Positions 1-12,139 of a stretch of DNA of 64,000 bases are shown here, piece after piece. This stretch comes from Liolophura sinensis. Taxonomy: Eukaryota; Mollusca; Polyplacophora; Chitonida; Chitonidae. Within the stretch, counting starts at the first letter, position 1. Every line of letters starts with the position of its first letter. The DNA lies in contig NC_088300.1 of assembly GCF_032854445.1 (NCBI RefSeq), positions 69,354,984 to 69,418,983 of the forward strand, given 5' to 3'. Both the position numbers and the translations under genes were made by a program. The notes under the pieces were generated by a model. That model was given only the letters and a program-made list of their open reading frames with translations, did not search any database and was not told the DNA's origin.

Positions 1-1756
1 GTACCAACAAGTTTTGATGGTGGGAAAAGTACACTATTTCACGATACAGAGTTATACAGTTACCTCAACGAAAAAAACAAACTCAGATCTGAGCAAAAAG
101 AAACTGATTGAACAATAATCGAAACAAAGGAAAACGCCAGAGAACGATGTGAACACATTAGCCTACCATAGAAAAATGACTGCAGTGTTTGTACAGTACC
201 AATGTTTTTTTTCATGTCGCAGTAATTAGTATATGAAGTTTGACACGATGAATGGCAAATGCAGGCGCGTTTTCCCTACAGGAAGATTGTAATTACCAGG
301 ATGAAGGAGAGCACAATCCCACGCTTCAGTAACTGCGGCGATATTATCTGACATAAGGGTAAATATTGAGTTTTTGTGGAAATGTCAATATCGTGTAATA
401 AACAGGCGATATACATCGTGGCAATATCTGTCAAAATGTTAGAGAAAAACCCAAGAAAATTCACGGCCAAAACCTGTGATACATTTCTTTGTAAACACAT
501 CAGTTGTTGGCAAGAGTATATGCAGAATGCAGACAGTCGAGATATTTCATGGTAATGAGAGATTTTTCTTTCTTTCTTTCTTTTCCACCTTTTTTCAGAA
601 CCGATCAAACAGAGGTACACAAAGCTCATTCGCGTCTTCTTAATTGTATCAAAGTAATTGAAAGTACTTACCGACTTACGAAGGTAGGCTATAAACCGCT
701 TATAGCTTGCACCTAAGTAACAGCGAAATCGGTGTCGAAAAGATTGCATGGAAAGTTATATATGGTTTAAACCAAAGCATGGACATCCGTGTCTTCCCTT
801 CCCGTCCATGCAAGGTCACCAGTACTTGTGCTTCACCTACTGGTATAATTGCCTGCTAATTGCAGTCGAAGAAATTTGCATGTAAATAGAGTCCTGTATA
901 TTCGCATAGCTATTGGTTTTTTCACACGAATGTACTTATGATGGCTGCCACTCATGAGGCTATTTCCTGATGAAGCATATATGCATGAATATCTTGGGGT
1001 GTAATATGTGTCTTTACAATAAGAGGAGCAGAATAGGCAGTATATGTACAAGTGTGATCATCAGAGATAATGACGCTCGGTAGAAAATATAAAAATACTG
1101 ATTGGCGTTAATAAAACCACCTGTAATAAGAGGTATTGAGAAACTATATGTATATAAATATACATGTATACATAAAGAAACGTGTAAATACACTGGGTAG
1201 GCTAATATCATGCAGCATCATTGTGTGCTGTTTAAAACGACGCGCAGATGAAAATATTAACATCTTGCCACCTGGACCTGGTTCAACAAAGCTGTTTGGG
1301 ACTTAGGTCAAACTTTAAAAACTAATTTTGATACCGAAGTTGAAATTTAGACAAGTGGTTAGGCGCGGTGGGGTGGGTTGTGGGGGGGGGGGGGGGAGGA
1401 CAAAGTTTAAATTTCCAAAGCCCAAATATAAGCTGTAAGACCGCATTTCAAATTTTGACTAAAATCAGAAATGGTTTCGTGGAATCGACCGGTGACATTT
1501 ATGAAGAATAAAAGTAGTCGCTGAAGTGTATGTACACGTCCGCGGGATATCATGCGCTATGTTTATACTTACACGGTTATTTCCCTAAAGTTTTGTACAT
1601 TTTGTCTAAATTTACATGGACTGTTGGAACAAAACTCTAAGTAATGTACATTCACAAGAGACCGGATTTCGTCGGTTTAGTGTGCCCATAGTGTCGAGGT
1701 GGTATACTTCATTCATAGTGTTGAGGTGGTATACTTTATTTCTACTGCATGGTGCA
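1..1756. other. Intergenic, no gene seen
   Basis: Only short frames without recognisable domains. A 16-bp G run lies at about 1381-1396. No SINE head or splice-consistent exons found. Confidence 0.6.
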
Positions 1757-2062
1757 ATGAACCCGGGAGAAACCCATGACTATCCAGCATGGGTTAGACA
1801 TGGTGAAATGAAACAGGGAGAAACCCATGACCATCCAGCATAGGTTAGACATGGCGAAATGAACCCGGGAGAAACCTATGACCCTCCAGCATGGGTTAGA
1901 CATGGCGAAATGAACCCAGGAGAAACCCATGACCCTCCAGCATGGTTTAGACATGGCGAAATGAACACGGGAGAAACACATGACCCTCCAGCATGGGTTA
2001 GACATGGTGCAATGAACCCGGGAGAAACCCATGATCATCCAGCATGGGCTAGACATGGCGAA
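1757..2062. repeat. 51-bp minisatellite, 6 units, resembling part of the SINE
   Basis: Six units start at 1757, 1808, 1859, 1910, 1961 and 2012. The period is 51 bp, a multiple of three, so open frames appear on both strands (a 17-residue repeat such as MNPGETHDPPAWVRHGE); this is not evidence of a gene. The segment CGGGAGAAACCCATGACCAT is close to CGGGGGAAACCCACGACCAT in the local SINE, so the array may have grown from a SINE fragment. Confidence 0.9.
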
Positions 2063-2541
2063 ATAAATGGGAATTGCTTTGAGAGTATTTAAAATCAAGA
2101 GCCATTGCTGTGATCATTACGACAGCGTTTTAAGATCTTGTTTCATGCCTACTTAATTCTTAACAGATGAATATTGTATTTTTAAAGAAAAGTCGTCTGC
2201 AAAGAGCCCAGTGCAATTATTTGGTTTGAATACGATGACTTGCGATCATAAGCGAGGGGAGATGCACGGCATCCTGTTTAATACTGGATCAAAATGTCCA
2301 GATGTAGCAATGCTTTAATTGGTAAGGGTGCTAATTTGTAGGTCTAGGGGCTGTATATCCATCTGGCTGAATTGGATCGAATGTATTTTTCGACGCATAG
2401 ACTCTTTATTTTAATCTTTTAAATAAACTGCCAGCAGCCAATACACTGATCAAACAAATTCACCCGACGACAAGCGGCTATGTCGGCACGCATATTCCTT
2501 TAAGTGCCGTTCTGCCAAAAACATTCTGAGAGACTCGAACT
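2063..2541. other. Intergenic, nothing recognised
   Basis: A+T-rich sequence between the 51-bp minisatellite and the LTR-like element, without coding signal. Confidence 0.6.
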
Positions 2542-2994
2542 GGCCACAGACCCCAATTAGTTTTCCATAAGCGACAATGTTAACGTTTAGCGCTGTAGCT
2601 CAGTCCCAAACATTCCGAGGCCAATAAGCTTTGGTGCATACCTGGCCCAGCCTGAGAGAAAGAAGCTGTAAAAATCTTGACATAGGTTGACCGTCAAAAT
2701 CTGGACCTTTACATGCCGGCAGCTGGGAGGGGTGCTTAGCAACGCCAAGGGGACGTCACTCTCAGCCTCATCACCACCTGTCTCCTTGTGTCCTCTCGCC
2801 CAGAATTTCAAACTTTCACCATTGAAACTCATACCTGCCCAAAGCTTAGACAATTTCCATCATTTTCATACCAAGCATGCACTTGTACACCAAAAACGGC
2901 AGGCTGGCAGCAAAAAAAGACTTTACACCCTAAAATACACAGAACTACAATCGTCCCTACTGAAAAACGCAAGTTGTAATGGGGGTCTGTGTCC
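2542..2994. repeat. Left 453-bp terminal direct repeat
   Basis: Over 99% identical to 5441-5893. Starts GGCCACAGACCCC and ends GGGGGTCTGTGTCC, so it carries short inverted repeats at its own ends. Confidence 0.9.
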
Positions 2995-5440
2995 TATCAC
3001 ACCAGCCAACTTTTTTTAAAATCAATCATTTTTGCACCACATAATGCTTACTACCTCTAAACCTCACACATAAAGTTACAGCTTGATACATGCAAAAACT
3101 TTTCAGTAGGAGGAATTTAACTTGGGGTACCCCTATCTTGGAAATGTGTCTGTTTGTCCGTCCTCAAGCACCAAGTTCAAAGCTCTGTAGTGCACATACC
3201 CTTCAAAATATCTTAACCAGGTCAAATGTTTTGGAAAGCTGGTATGTATATCTGCAAGAAAAATGAAAAAATTCCAATGACAAAGTATTTTACATTTTCC
3301 ATTGACAAACATTTAGAAAATTATGGATTTTCAAGTAGATTTTCTTGTTTACAGCAGTGTTAAGAAAATACTTAAAAGCCAAAAGTGTCAAAATATATAT
3401 CAAAAGACAGGTAATTTATCTGACAATTCACTTAGCAAATATAGGACATACCTTTTAGCAACTTTGTGCAAAATTTGACTTAAAGTGATACAGGTGGGTA
3501 GCAAAGCGGAGTTTCAAAATTCCAGAAAAGTACATTTTGATCACCATCAAAGTAAACATATGCATCCAAATTGATATAGAAATGCTCATAGGCAGAGTTT
3601 CCATGGATAGGGCTAAAGAAAAGACTAGTATCCCTTTTACATAGTGATTCACATGATAAAACCCTTTAAAAGATCACCCACTCCCCCCCCAACACACACT
3701 ACCCCCCTTTCCCGTCTCCCCCATGGCTGCCATTGGTTGGCTGGCTTACCTCAACTCACAGTGCAAAAGAATCCCACCACCTGTGTTGTTGCCTCAGACA
3801 AAATTAGTACTTTCCACATAACAAACACCAAAGTGTGACACTGGCATCTACAAGAGATAAGTACAGGGGAGAAATATGAATTTGCCACTTACAAAAATAA
3901 AGCCACACAGTACATGCACATTGGTCATTCAGACAGTCAGCAAGGCAACCCTCCCAAGACATGTTGAAGGGACCCAAGAAGAGGGGAAAAGCTATACTTT
4001 TTAACCTGTAACAACACAGAAATCCTCAAATAATCAGTGAGAAATTACATCCGTAATCAGGTTCCACACTGGGTGTTGCTGGGTGGGCATGAGGAATGGA
4101 CATTCAAACTGTCCGTACATATATGAGAAACCTGTGACGTTTCCCGGATTGGGGGGGGGGGGGGGGCCGGAGGGGTATGTGTCATGGTGTAGTACCGGAC
4201 CAATGACGGGGATTCTAGGTCGGCCAAGGGAGTGGAAGACTGCATCCGAATGGTCAGGCCTTTGAGGAAGCTGAACGGCTAGCAGACCCCACTCACCTAG
4301 GTAGATCCCAGTTCAATATATGCATAAACCAGGCAAAGTTCACTGACGCCATGTTTGGGAGACAAGATCTAAAGAGGGAAACCAAGACAAAAGCTCAATA
4401 GGTATTAAACTAGGATGTGAAAGACATATGTAGCTGTCTAATTTCTAACTTGTGTGTGAGGACATTGGAAACATAAAAAAAATCCCAGCTGCCCAGGGAG
4501 GTGGATGCCACACTGGGCCACATACTAAAACAAAAACTCCTTTGAGATGTCGCAGGAACAGCGTACTATGTTCTGGTGGAAAAACAGACACCTGGTGGGG
4601 CAGAGACTCATTTTCACAAGGGCAATATTCCAACAGATCACACTCACATGTATGCTAGAAACTTGAAATTGATCATTTTTGTTCCAACGCCACACATACT
4701 GTGTGAGTGCACATGTAACTTGTCAGAGGAATGAATATACACATACAATGAAAACTACATGCCTACAGTGGTTTATTTTTAAGTTTAAAGAGGAAAATTT
4801 ACCTTGTCCACTTCAAGTCTATGCCCAAAACAGCAGACAGTGTTTCAGCAGAGATGCCTGTTTTTAATGTTTTGTGACCTGCAGGATGATTTGAAGCACA
4901 TTTACCTAGTGTGTGGTGGCACACATGGGAGGAACCTGACTTGGTTTGTAAATTAAATGCACACTGGCCCTCTCTACTACTCTAGCCAAGTAAATTAATC
5001 TGCTGATGTGTTTTTATCCACCTGTGTGAGGCTGGGCCCTTATATGTGATGCAAGGCCTTATTGACCATCCTTAATCACACCACCCTATCTATCAGCCAC
5101 ATACTCCAATTTCACTCGCAGCACTCAAATTTTGCATTATTTATCAAATGTCAGCCCCAAAAGAGACATTTTAAAAACCAGGAACAATGAAACATTGTCT
5201 GTGTTTGTTCCAGTCTGTTTATACTCCTGTACTACCCTTGACCACAGAGCGTTTTAGCCGATTTTTAGACAAAATGGATATGTGGGGAAAATATAGAATT
5301 AAAAAGCTTTAAAACTGCTCAATCAAGTTCCATGTCAATGCAAACCACATCGCAGATGTACCCACCAAATATTATCAGGCTGTTGCCAAATCTGAGCACA
5401 CAGTGACATATTACATGTTTTGGCACAAGTGGACAGATCA

Positions 5441-5893
5441 GGCCACAGACCCCAATTAGTTTTCCATAAGCGACAATGTTAACGTTTAGCGCTGTAGCTC
5501 AGTCCCAAACATTCCGAGGCCAATAAGCTTTGGTGCATACCTGGCCCAGCCTGAGAGAAAGAAGCTGTAAAAATCTTGACATAGGTTGACCGTCAAAATC
5601 TGGACCTTTACATGCCGGCAGCTGGGAGGGGTGCTTAGCAACGCCAAGGGGACGTCACTCTCAGCCTCATCACCACCTGTCTCCTTGTGTCCTCTCGCCC
5701 AGAATTTCAAACTTTCACCATTAAAACTCATACCTGCCCAAAGCTTAGACAATTTCCATCATTTTCATACCAAGCATGCACTTGTACACCAAAAACGGCA
5801 GGCTGGCAGCAAAAAAAGACTTTACACCCTAAAATACACAGAACTACAATCGTCCCTACTGAAAAACGCAAGTTGTAATGGGGGTCTGTGTCC
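5441..5893. repeat. Right 453-bp terminal direct repeat
   Basis: Same sequence and orientation as 2542-2994 with a single substitution. It is followed by AACT, which also precedes the left repeat. Confidence 0.9.
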
Positions 5894-6680
5894 AACTGCT
5901 GTTAAAACTGGGCATGATACATATGCGTTTCATAAGACATTAGCCCACCGGATGCGTAATAAGGACACCAATCCAGCAGTTGTTAGCGTCTCAAAGATTA
6001 CAACAACTCGACAATAAATTTTGCTTAAGGCCGGCCGTTATAAATTTGCTAAACGACAGGGCCCGGTTGTTCCAAACTGTTTGAGGACCAGATTTAACTT
6101 TAAGCTATGTCTTCAGTTTTGTTTACAGCCCTAATAATAACAGTAACAGTGTGTAACAGTATATTAAATATAAATATGAACTGCTGCATTTATACTCTGA
6201 TGTTGGACAATTGCATTGGGTACTGAATTTGGCTAAAATCTTAAATATAAAATAGCAGCTGGGCGCAGAAGTTTGTCAGGTACCAAGCGAGGTGGGGTGA
6301 ATAAATTCTCCCCACCCTCCACGCATAAATTTGACCTCCGTTATATATAAGCGAAATATTCCTTAACTCTCTATACATATCAATCAAATAAAAACATAAC
6401 GGCAAAAGAATGATTTATTTCTTTCCTCACTACTTTCCAGTGTGCAATAAGAACCAAAACCTCACGATGTGCACGATGGCAGCAGTCTTAGTATCAATCA
6501 GCTCTTTTACTTCTGCCAGGTAAACTCAAATTGTGCTTATGGCGAAACCACTGTACAGTTTGAAACAAATTAGCCTGTCAGAGGATCTGTCAGTTGGAGG
6601 ATCTGATGTTTTGAATTGCATAAGTATACTACATATACACAGAGAAGAACATAATATATCATAAAAGTCAAGATTATAAA
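5894..6680. other. Intergenic between the LTR-like element and globin A 3' end
   Basis: No coding signal and no clear repeat. Confidence 0.6.
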
Positions 6681-6692
6681 CAAATCAACAAT

Positions 6693-6698
6693 TTTATT
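6693..6698 (-). promoter_or_regulatory. Globin A poly(A) signal
   Basis: AATAAA on the - strand in the conserved context GTCGAATAAAATTGTTG, about 320 nt after the stop. The whole interval to the stop resembles the 3' UTRs of B, C and D. Confidence 0.75.
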
Positions 6699-7016
6699 CG
6701 ACAGCAGATGGATATATATATTTATATATTCAAAGCAAACAAACGCAACCATGGATGAGCTTAATCCAACCAACATGTGTCGCATATTTTAGTGTTACAG
6801 CGGCAGCAACATGGAATTTGCACGTTTGTTAGAGGAAAAAGATTAGCGTTTCACTTCATCACAGACAACAATTTTCTTTTTTACATATATACAAAAGGGG
6901 CAGCGGGTTTTAGCGTACATTTAATTAGTCTTCAGGCCTTGTCCATGTCCGTTTCCGGTCTTGTTGCCTTTGTATGTGGGAGGATTTCCTATTGTTGTGG
7001 TGCTGCTGGCAGCGGT

Positions 7017-9434
7017 TTACTTGGCCTGGTCGGCAGTGTACTCCTTCTGGCCGGCGGTGATCTGGTCTGTCACCCAGGCGTACAGCTCATTCCAGGCATC
7101 CTCCGTGGACCGGTTGTAGGTGGACAGAGTCGATCCCATTTTGTCGTTCATGGCTCGTCCCAGGTACTGGGAAAAAGTAAGGTGCCAGAATAAATAATTA
7201 TAGTACTTAATTCATCTCAATGGTTTGCTGTGGTTAACGTAGGTATTTACTTTGCGTCAATATAATCCTGAAAATTCACAACAGTCTCTTTGAATGAGTA
7301 GATTGTGGAAAATAGAGCTTAGAGATGAATTTACTTACGGGAAAGTATTCCTGTGGAATGTTGTAGCCCTGGGTGCCATGGCGACCACCAAGCTGCTTCA
7401 GGATTGGTACAACGTCTTCCAAATTGTCAAGGTGGTCCACGACCATACCCAAGTATTTGATAACTCTAGTCACGTGGAAGATCACGCGAGAGTTGTTCTG
7501 GAACTGACCAGCAGCGGTTCCTCTGGCGAAGTCGAACTTATCCTTGGTGCGAGGGTACAGCTCGAACAATCTGTAAAGATAATACACTGGAAAGATATCT
7601 CACTGGGTCTCATTTTGTATCACTTTGTTGACAGTATACGTAACAGTCAGTCGGAGAGTTTCGAGATCGTATTTAAATGAAAATTAGAAAAATAAAAACA
7701 CTACAGCTTGGATAGTGAAATAGAGCAACGACGACAGTGTGATAGTTGGTTAATTATGACATGTAAGCGATGGAATCTCATGTCATTTTACATCTCATTT
7801 AAGATATTATTGTATTAATGACAATGCTTAAATGGTGGCAACTTATATATCCCTTGGCAGAATGGCCAATGCCAAAAAATGGTGTTATGCTTGCTGCAAA
7901 CAGGTAGACTTACGGAATTACTCATTTGCTTTGTTGTATCTAATAAACAGTAACATGAAAACAATGCCTCAGAGACTGAAATGGTGGGCTTAAGCAGAAT
8001 TAGGTTGAAAAGCATGACACATAATGTGACATGTAGACGGAATGCTCAAGATGGATTTGGCTATGCACATAACATGACCACAATAACTTATTTGGAATGT
8101 TTATGTATTTTTGTAGTCTGTAGCTTATAATCTTACTTCAGAAAGAGTTGAATGCCAGTCTCCGTGGGGTCGCCCTGAACATAGGAAGCCCACAATGACC
8201 GAATCATGTTCTTTTGACGGTCATCAAGTCGTGGGTATCTCCCCTGCTCCTTGAATCGAATGCACTCGAAAAGCCTATACAGACAGAGAAAGCCTTGTTA
8301 GCGATGGTCTTTTGCGTTTAATATTGAGAATTTTTTTCAAGCATGCATGAATTTTACTAAAGGAATTTTAATATAAGTCTATTTAATACCTGAAGACAAA
8401 TGTCTATTAGTTTTCAGTATTAACTCGAATTTAAAATAACCGGTGAAATTTAGTATAATTGAATACGTTGAAAAACATCGTATACTTACTGAAGGAACAC
8501 AGCCTCGGAGGTTTTGTCAATGTAACTTTGAGACTGAAAGAAAAGGCATTGATGTATAAACTGTTTGACCTATTAACGCTTAGAATCTACGCTGTAGGAA
8601 TATTGCAGCATAAACATATATGAGCAGAAGAGTGTATCGATTGGTCTTTGTTGCTTTAATCTGTTTGTTTACGTGTTTAAGTACTAACTAAAATTTAAAG
8701 GAAGGTGAATATAGAATACACTCTGTGGAAAACCACAGTAGGCCTACATAAGTACATAGCTAAAGTCGTACAGCATAGCCTCCGCCGATCCAGTGAGAGC
8801 AGGGTTCACTCACTCGGCGCGCTGTCATCAACCAGCCTTCAATACAATAATTAAGATAATTCGGCTAACAAGAACCCGGTTTAGTCAGTTGTCATAAAAT
8901 TAGACTACACACTTCTAAAAAAAAGACCGGTAGATCCAGGATCAACCCTTGGTCGAGTCACACCTAAGACTTTAAAAGAGGAAGTTGTAACTTCCTCGCT
9001 TGGCGTTCAGCTGAGGGGATAGTGCAACGACTGGTTGACCCGTATCAGTATAATGGCTCGGGCGGGACGACTTACTTGCCTTCGGTAAGTCGTCTCAGTG
9101 ATGCAGCACTAAATAAAAGAGCGGTGGAAATCCGTCCTGCAGCAAGGAGGCACATTACACGTGCATGCACCCTAATGATTCCTTCGTCGTCATATGACTG
9201 AAAAATTGTTGAGTACGACGTTAAACCCCAAGCACTCACTCACTCACTCACTCTAAAAAAAAAGACGGCATCAGAATTTTCTTTAAATAACAAAATTTAA
9301 CAGCCCTAATTCAGAGCCCTACGTGCATGCTGTATTTGGTGGCATCACTTCCGGCTTTTGGTTCTAAGAAAAACATGCAGGGAAATAATATAATAATGAT
9401 AATAAAAACACGAGGAGTAATACAAACATACCAT
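7017..9434 (-). CDS. Globin A (neuroglobin/globin X-like intracellular globin), 5 coding exons
   Basis: Haem protein of the globin fold, presumably binding oxygen or another small ligand. Coding exons in transcript order are 9434-9432, 8533-8490, 8274-8137, 7570-7339 and 7166-7017 (TAA); all junctions are GT-AG and the product is 188 residues. Landmarks: Trp44 (A12), Phe74 (CD1), His94 (E7 distal), His126 (F8 proximal, in LGGRHGTQGY). The E7-F8 distance of 32 residues matches neuroglobin-type globins rather than vertebrate myoglobin (29). Introns at 62 (phase 2, B12.2) and 139/140 (phase 0, G7.0) are the ancestral globin positions. A ~35-residue extension precedes helix A, with no signal peptide. 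This is the most divergent copy outside exon 4: Arg28, Arg35, Leu43 and Lys62 in exon 3, and Gly150, Leu153, Tyr156, Arg158, Ser159, Asp162 and Ala169 in exon 5. A SINE lies in intron 1. Membership of the globin family is secure; the subfamily is inferred. Confidence 0.93.
8928..9251 (+). mobile_element. SINE-2 insertion in globin A intron 1
   Basis: tRNA-derived SINE family with B box GGTCGAGTCACACC, two perfect hairpins (GAGGAAGTTGTAACTTCCTC near 8978-8997; GACGACTTAC with GTAAGTCGTC near 9066-9094) and the 3' end GACGTTAAACCCCAAGCACT followed by CACT repeats. The flanking duplication TCTAAAAAAAAGAC (8914-8927) recurs at 9252-9266 with one extra A. The 5' head is truncated. Confidence 0.85.
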
Positions 9435-9519
9435 TTCCCACTCAAATCCGCTGCACAGGAAAATAGGAAGAGTTCAGCTTGACCCCTTGGAGAAGTGAAG
9501 TTGATAGAAGATAGGGGTC

Positions 9520-9723
9520 TTATATAGTGTATCTGATGGTTGAAGCCATACCACGCCCATAATCTGGACGACAGACTAATGGGGAAGTCTCGGTCCTGTC
9601 AATCACCTGATGATGACATGATCGTCACTATCCTCTACAAGCGGTATGGGAATGAACACAAGTTCAGTGGAGTGTGAAGTATCACGTTTCGCTTCATCGC
9701 GGAACAATGTCTGTGGCTTAAAC
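9520..9723 (-). promoter_or_regulatory. Globin A promoter module
   Basis: Reading the - strand: TATATAA at 9526-9520; CCACGCCCA GC/CACCC-like box (seen on the + strand at 9551-9559) 25 bp upstream; TGACATGATCGTCA at 9614-9627; and a ~50-bp conserved block at 9672-9723 containing CACGTTTCGCTTCATCGCGG. The same parts in the same order and spacing precede globins B, C and D. The 5' UTR is short, about 60 nt, ending GGGAAATGG around the ATG. Confidence 0.75.
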
Positions 9724-9896
9724 ATAAGTCGTTTTTGTAGACGCAATGTTTATGTTTTGTTCCTTTATTTATTGTGTTCAGTAGAAAAAGCAGTGAGGCG
9801 AATCTCTGGCATTATTATCATTACATCAACATGTAAGTTTGTTTTTCTATTTTCGTCTGACAATGTCTTCGACCTTATTCGCCTATCAAAGAGAAA

Positions 9897-10452
9897 AACA
9901 ATTTGCTACTATTACTGAAATCAATCTGGCGACAATCTCCAAGAAATATATTTAAGGGAAACAATTTGCTGCAAACATTGAAATAAATATGGCGATAATC
10001 TCCAGGAAACATATTTAAGAAAAACACAATTTGGTACAAAATTTGAAATTAATCTGGCGATAATCAGCAAGGAATATATTTAAGAAAAACAATTTGCTCC
10101 AAAAATTGAAATCAATCCGGTGATAATCTCCAAGAAATATATTAAAAAAACAATTTGCTACTAACATTGGTATGAATCTGGCGATAATCTCCAAGAAATA
10201 TACTTAAGTAAAGCAATTTCATACTAATATTCAAATTCTTCTAGCGAGAATCTCCAAGAAATATATTTAAGAAAAACAATTTCGTACTAATATTGAAACC
10301 CTTCTTGCGATAATCGCGAAGAAGTATATTCAAGAAAAAGAATTTGCTACTGACAGTGATATCAATCTGCTATAATCTCCAAGAAATATACTGAAGAAAA
10401 ACAATGTCAAACTAATATTGAAATCCTTCTAGCGATAATCTCCAATACATAT
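9897..10452. repeat. ~62-bp minisatellite upstream of globin A, about 9 units
   Basis: Units contain AACAATTTGCTAC, ATTGAAATCAATCTGGCGAT and AATCTCCAAGAAATATATTT at about 62-bp steps with moderate divergence. I do not see it next to the other globin copies, so it probably arose after the duplications. Confidence 0.85.
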
Positions 10453-10696
10453 ATAATAAATAAGTTACAAGAAGTGTTTTAAATATATCTATTCCACTGC
10501 CTTTATGAGAAGAGTATTGATTCAGCTTTAATATTCTACACACAAAATAGAATCATTAGTAAAAATCAGGATTCTTTCGTGGTCTTTAATTAATTCCCGA
10601 ACACATGAATTACTTCTTAATCCTTTATTATGATATTGTTCTAAATATCTATGGAGATGTGTTAGGTTAAGAGCCGCCATTCTGTCAACGGGGTCG

Positions 10697-10925
10697 GGGT
10701 TGCATGTAACTGGCACTATGGATATGTCGTCAGGGATTGCATGTAACTGTAACCACACCGCTGTGGGTTGGGATTGCATGTACTTGTCACCATACCACTG
10801 ACGGTTGGGATTGCATGTACCTGTCACCATACCACTGTCGGTTGGGATTGTATGTAACTGTCACCATATCGCTGTCAGTAGGGACTGTATGTAACCGTTA
10901 CCATATCGCTGTCTTCGCGGTGACC
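10697..10925. repeat. Globin-linked minisatellite, block A part 1
   Basis: About six copies of a ~37-bp unit with GGGATTGCATGTAACTGTCA and CCATACCGCTGTC. Related arrays lie upstream of globins B, C and D. Confidence 0.85.
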
Positions 10926-11415
10926 TCTTTAAATATAACATTATCGACGATCAGTCATGTAGTAAATGTAAACATAAATGTGAAAATGCATCTCATTATT
11001 TCCTTGAATGCCCCGCCTATGCCACTCATAGAAAGCACATGCTAAAAAGCATCTTTAAAATTATATCTCCTGGAGTTCACCCTTCTGTATTTTTGACTAG
11101 TTGTTCTAAACACATTTGTACTTTACTCTTATTTGGTTCACCTGAACTAAGCGTGAATAATAATCAGTTGATCTTAAAATCTGTACATAATTTTATAAGC
11201 ATTTCCAATAGATTCACCATCTAGGCCCAGTAGTAATATGATTTGATTTTGATCTTTTTTTGTTCCCATCACCTTATTCTGTACATGTACATGTCATTTG
11301 TTCTCTTTGTTTTCTATGTTGGTGTATATACGTTGATGTGATGTTGAGGAGATCCCCTCGTGGCTATAGGGCTGTGGGAAATCCTCAATAAACAAATAAA
11401 GAATTACAATTACAG
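10926..11415 (+). mobile_element. Truncated 3' end of a LINE interrupting the minisatellite
   Basis: Translation on the + strand gives DDQSCSKCKHKCENASHYF followed by LECPAYATHRKHML and about 60 more residues to a stop at 11221. This is the CxxC...H...C zinc-knuckle pattern found at the C-terminus of many non-LTR retrotransposon ORF2 proteins. A short 3' UTR ends in AATAAACAAATAAAG near 11400. Both flanks are the 37-bp minisatellite, so it is a 5'-truncated insertion. The clade is not determined. Confidence 0.65.
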
Positions 11416-11429
11416 TAAGGGTTTTTCGT

Positions 11430-11835
11430 AATCTGTCACCATACCGCTGTCAGTTGGGATTGTATGTAACTGTCACCATACCGCTGTCAGTAGGGACTGT
11501 ATGTAACTGTCACCATACCGCTGTCAGTAGGGACTGTATGTAACTGTCACCATATCTCTGTCAGTAAGGGTTTCACGTAATCTGTCACCATACCGCTGTC
11601 AGTAGGGACTGTATGTAACTGTCACCATACCGCTGTCAGTAGGGACTGTATGTAACTGTCACCATACCGCTGTCAGTAGGGAATGTATGTAACTGTCACC
11701 ATACCGCTGTCAGTAGGGACTGTATGTAACTGTCACCAAGGGTTTCACGTAATCTGTCACCATACCGCTGTCGGCTGGGGTTGTATGTAACTGTCACCAT
11801 ATCGCTCTCAGAAGGGATTGCATGTAACTTCGCCA
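11430..11835. repeat. Globin-linked minisatellite, block A part 2 (37-bp unit)
   Basis: About eleven tandem copies of a 37-bp unit, GTATGTAACTGTCACCATAC then CGCTGTCAGTAGGGACT, with some variant units (ACGTAATCTGTCACC). It continues block 10697-10925 beyond the LINE fragment. Confidence 0.9.
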
Positions 11836-12139
11836 GTAAAGGCTACATATGTGTTCGCTATACTGGTAGATATTCACGTAGACAGATAGATGGCTATATA
11901 GCTACATATTTACTCCAGAAACATTACATTGCTTGAAACAAATGTATACGATATATTCTTTGTTATTATTTTAGACATTATATGACTTGTGAATATACCG
12001 TCGTGCAATTAATTAAGCTATTCTAAAATAGTAGCAAAAATTCAATTGGATTTGCGCTATTCGATTTTGTGCCAAAAATATCGGGCATAGCCTCTTCAAA
12101 GAAACGAATTTGGTCGGTTTTTTGTCTTTTGTCTCTGTT

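Larger units (their letters stand above)
2542..5893. mobile_element. 3.35-kb element with 453-bp terminal direct repeats (LTR-like, non-autonomous)
   Basis: Positions 2542-2994 and 5441-5893 are the same 453-bp sequence with one difference (G at 2824, A at 5723). The whole is flanked by the direct repeat AACT (immediately left of 2542 and right of 5893), a plausible 4-bp target duplication. Each terminal repeat is bounded by an imperfect inverted repeat, GGCCACAGACCCC against GGACACAGACCCC in reverse. The 2.45-kb interior (2995-5440) has no substantial reading frame, no recognisable gag/pol and no clear primer-binding site or polypurine tract. It looks like a recently inserted non-autonomous LTR-type element. 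A composite made of two copies of a short inverted-repeat transposon is the main alternative. Confidence 0.7.

Noticed and set aside
1742-2098. 118-codon repetitive frame on the - strand (and frames on +)
   Set aside because: Produced by a 51-bp tandem repeat divisible by three; open on both strands, which argues against coding.
2587-2853. 88-codon frame duplicated at 5486-5752
   Set aside because: Both lie in the 453-bp terminal repeats; no domain, and the duplication reflects the mobile element.
7294-7680. Long + strand frames across globin exon 4 (also near 16825-17280 and 25517-25756)
   Set aside because: Antisense shadows of the conserved globin exon; they continue into introns without conservation.
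11430-11835. CRISPR-like regular repeats
   Set aside because: Directly adjoining tandem units without unique spacers in a eukaryotic genome: a minisatellite.
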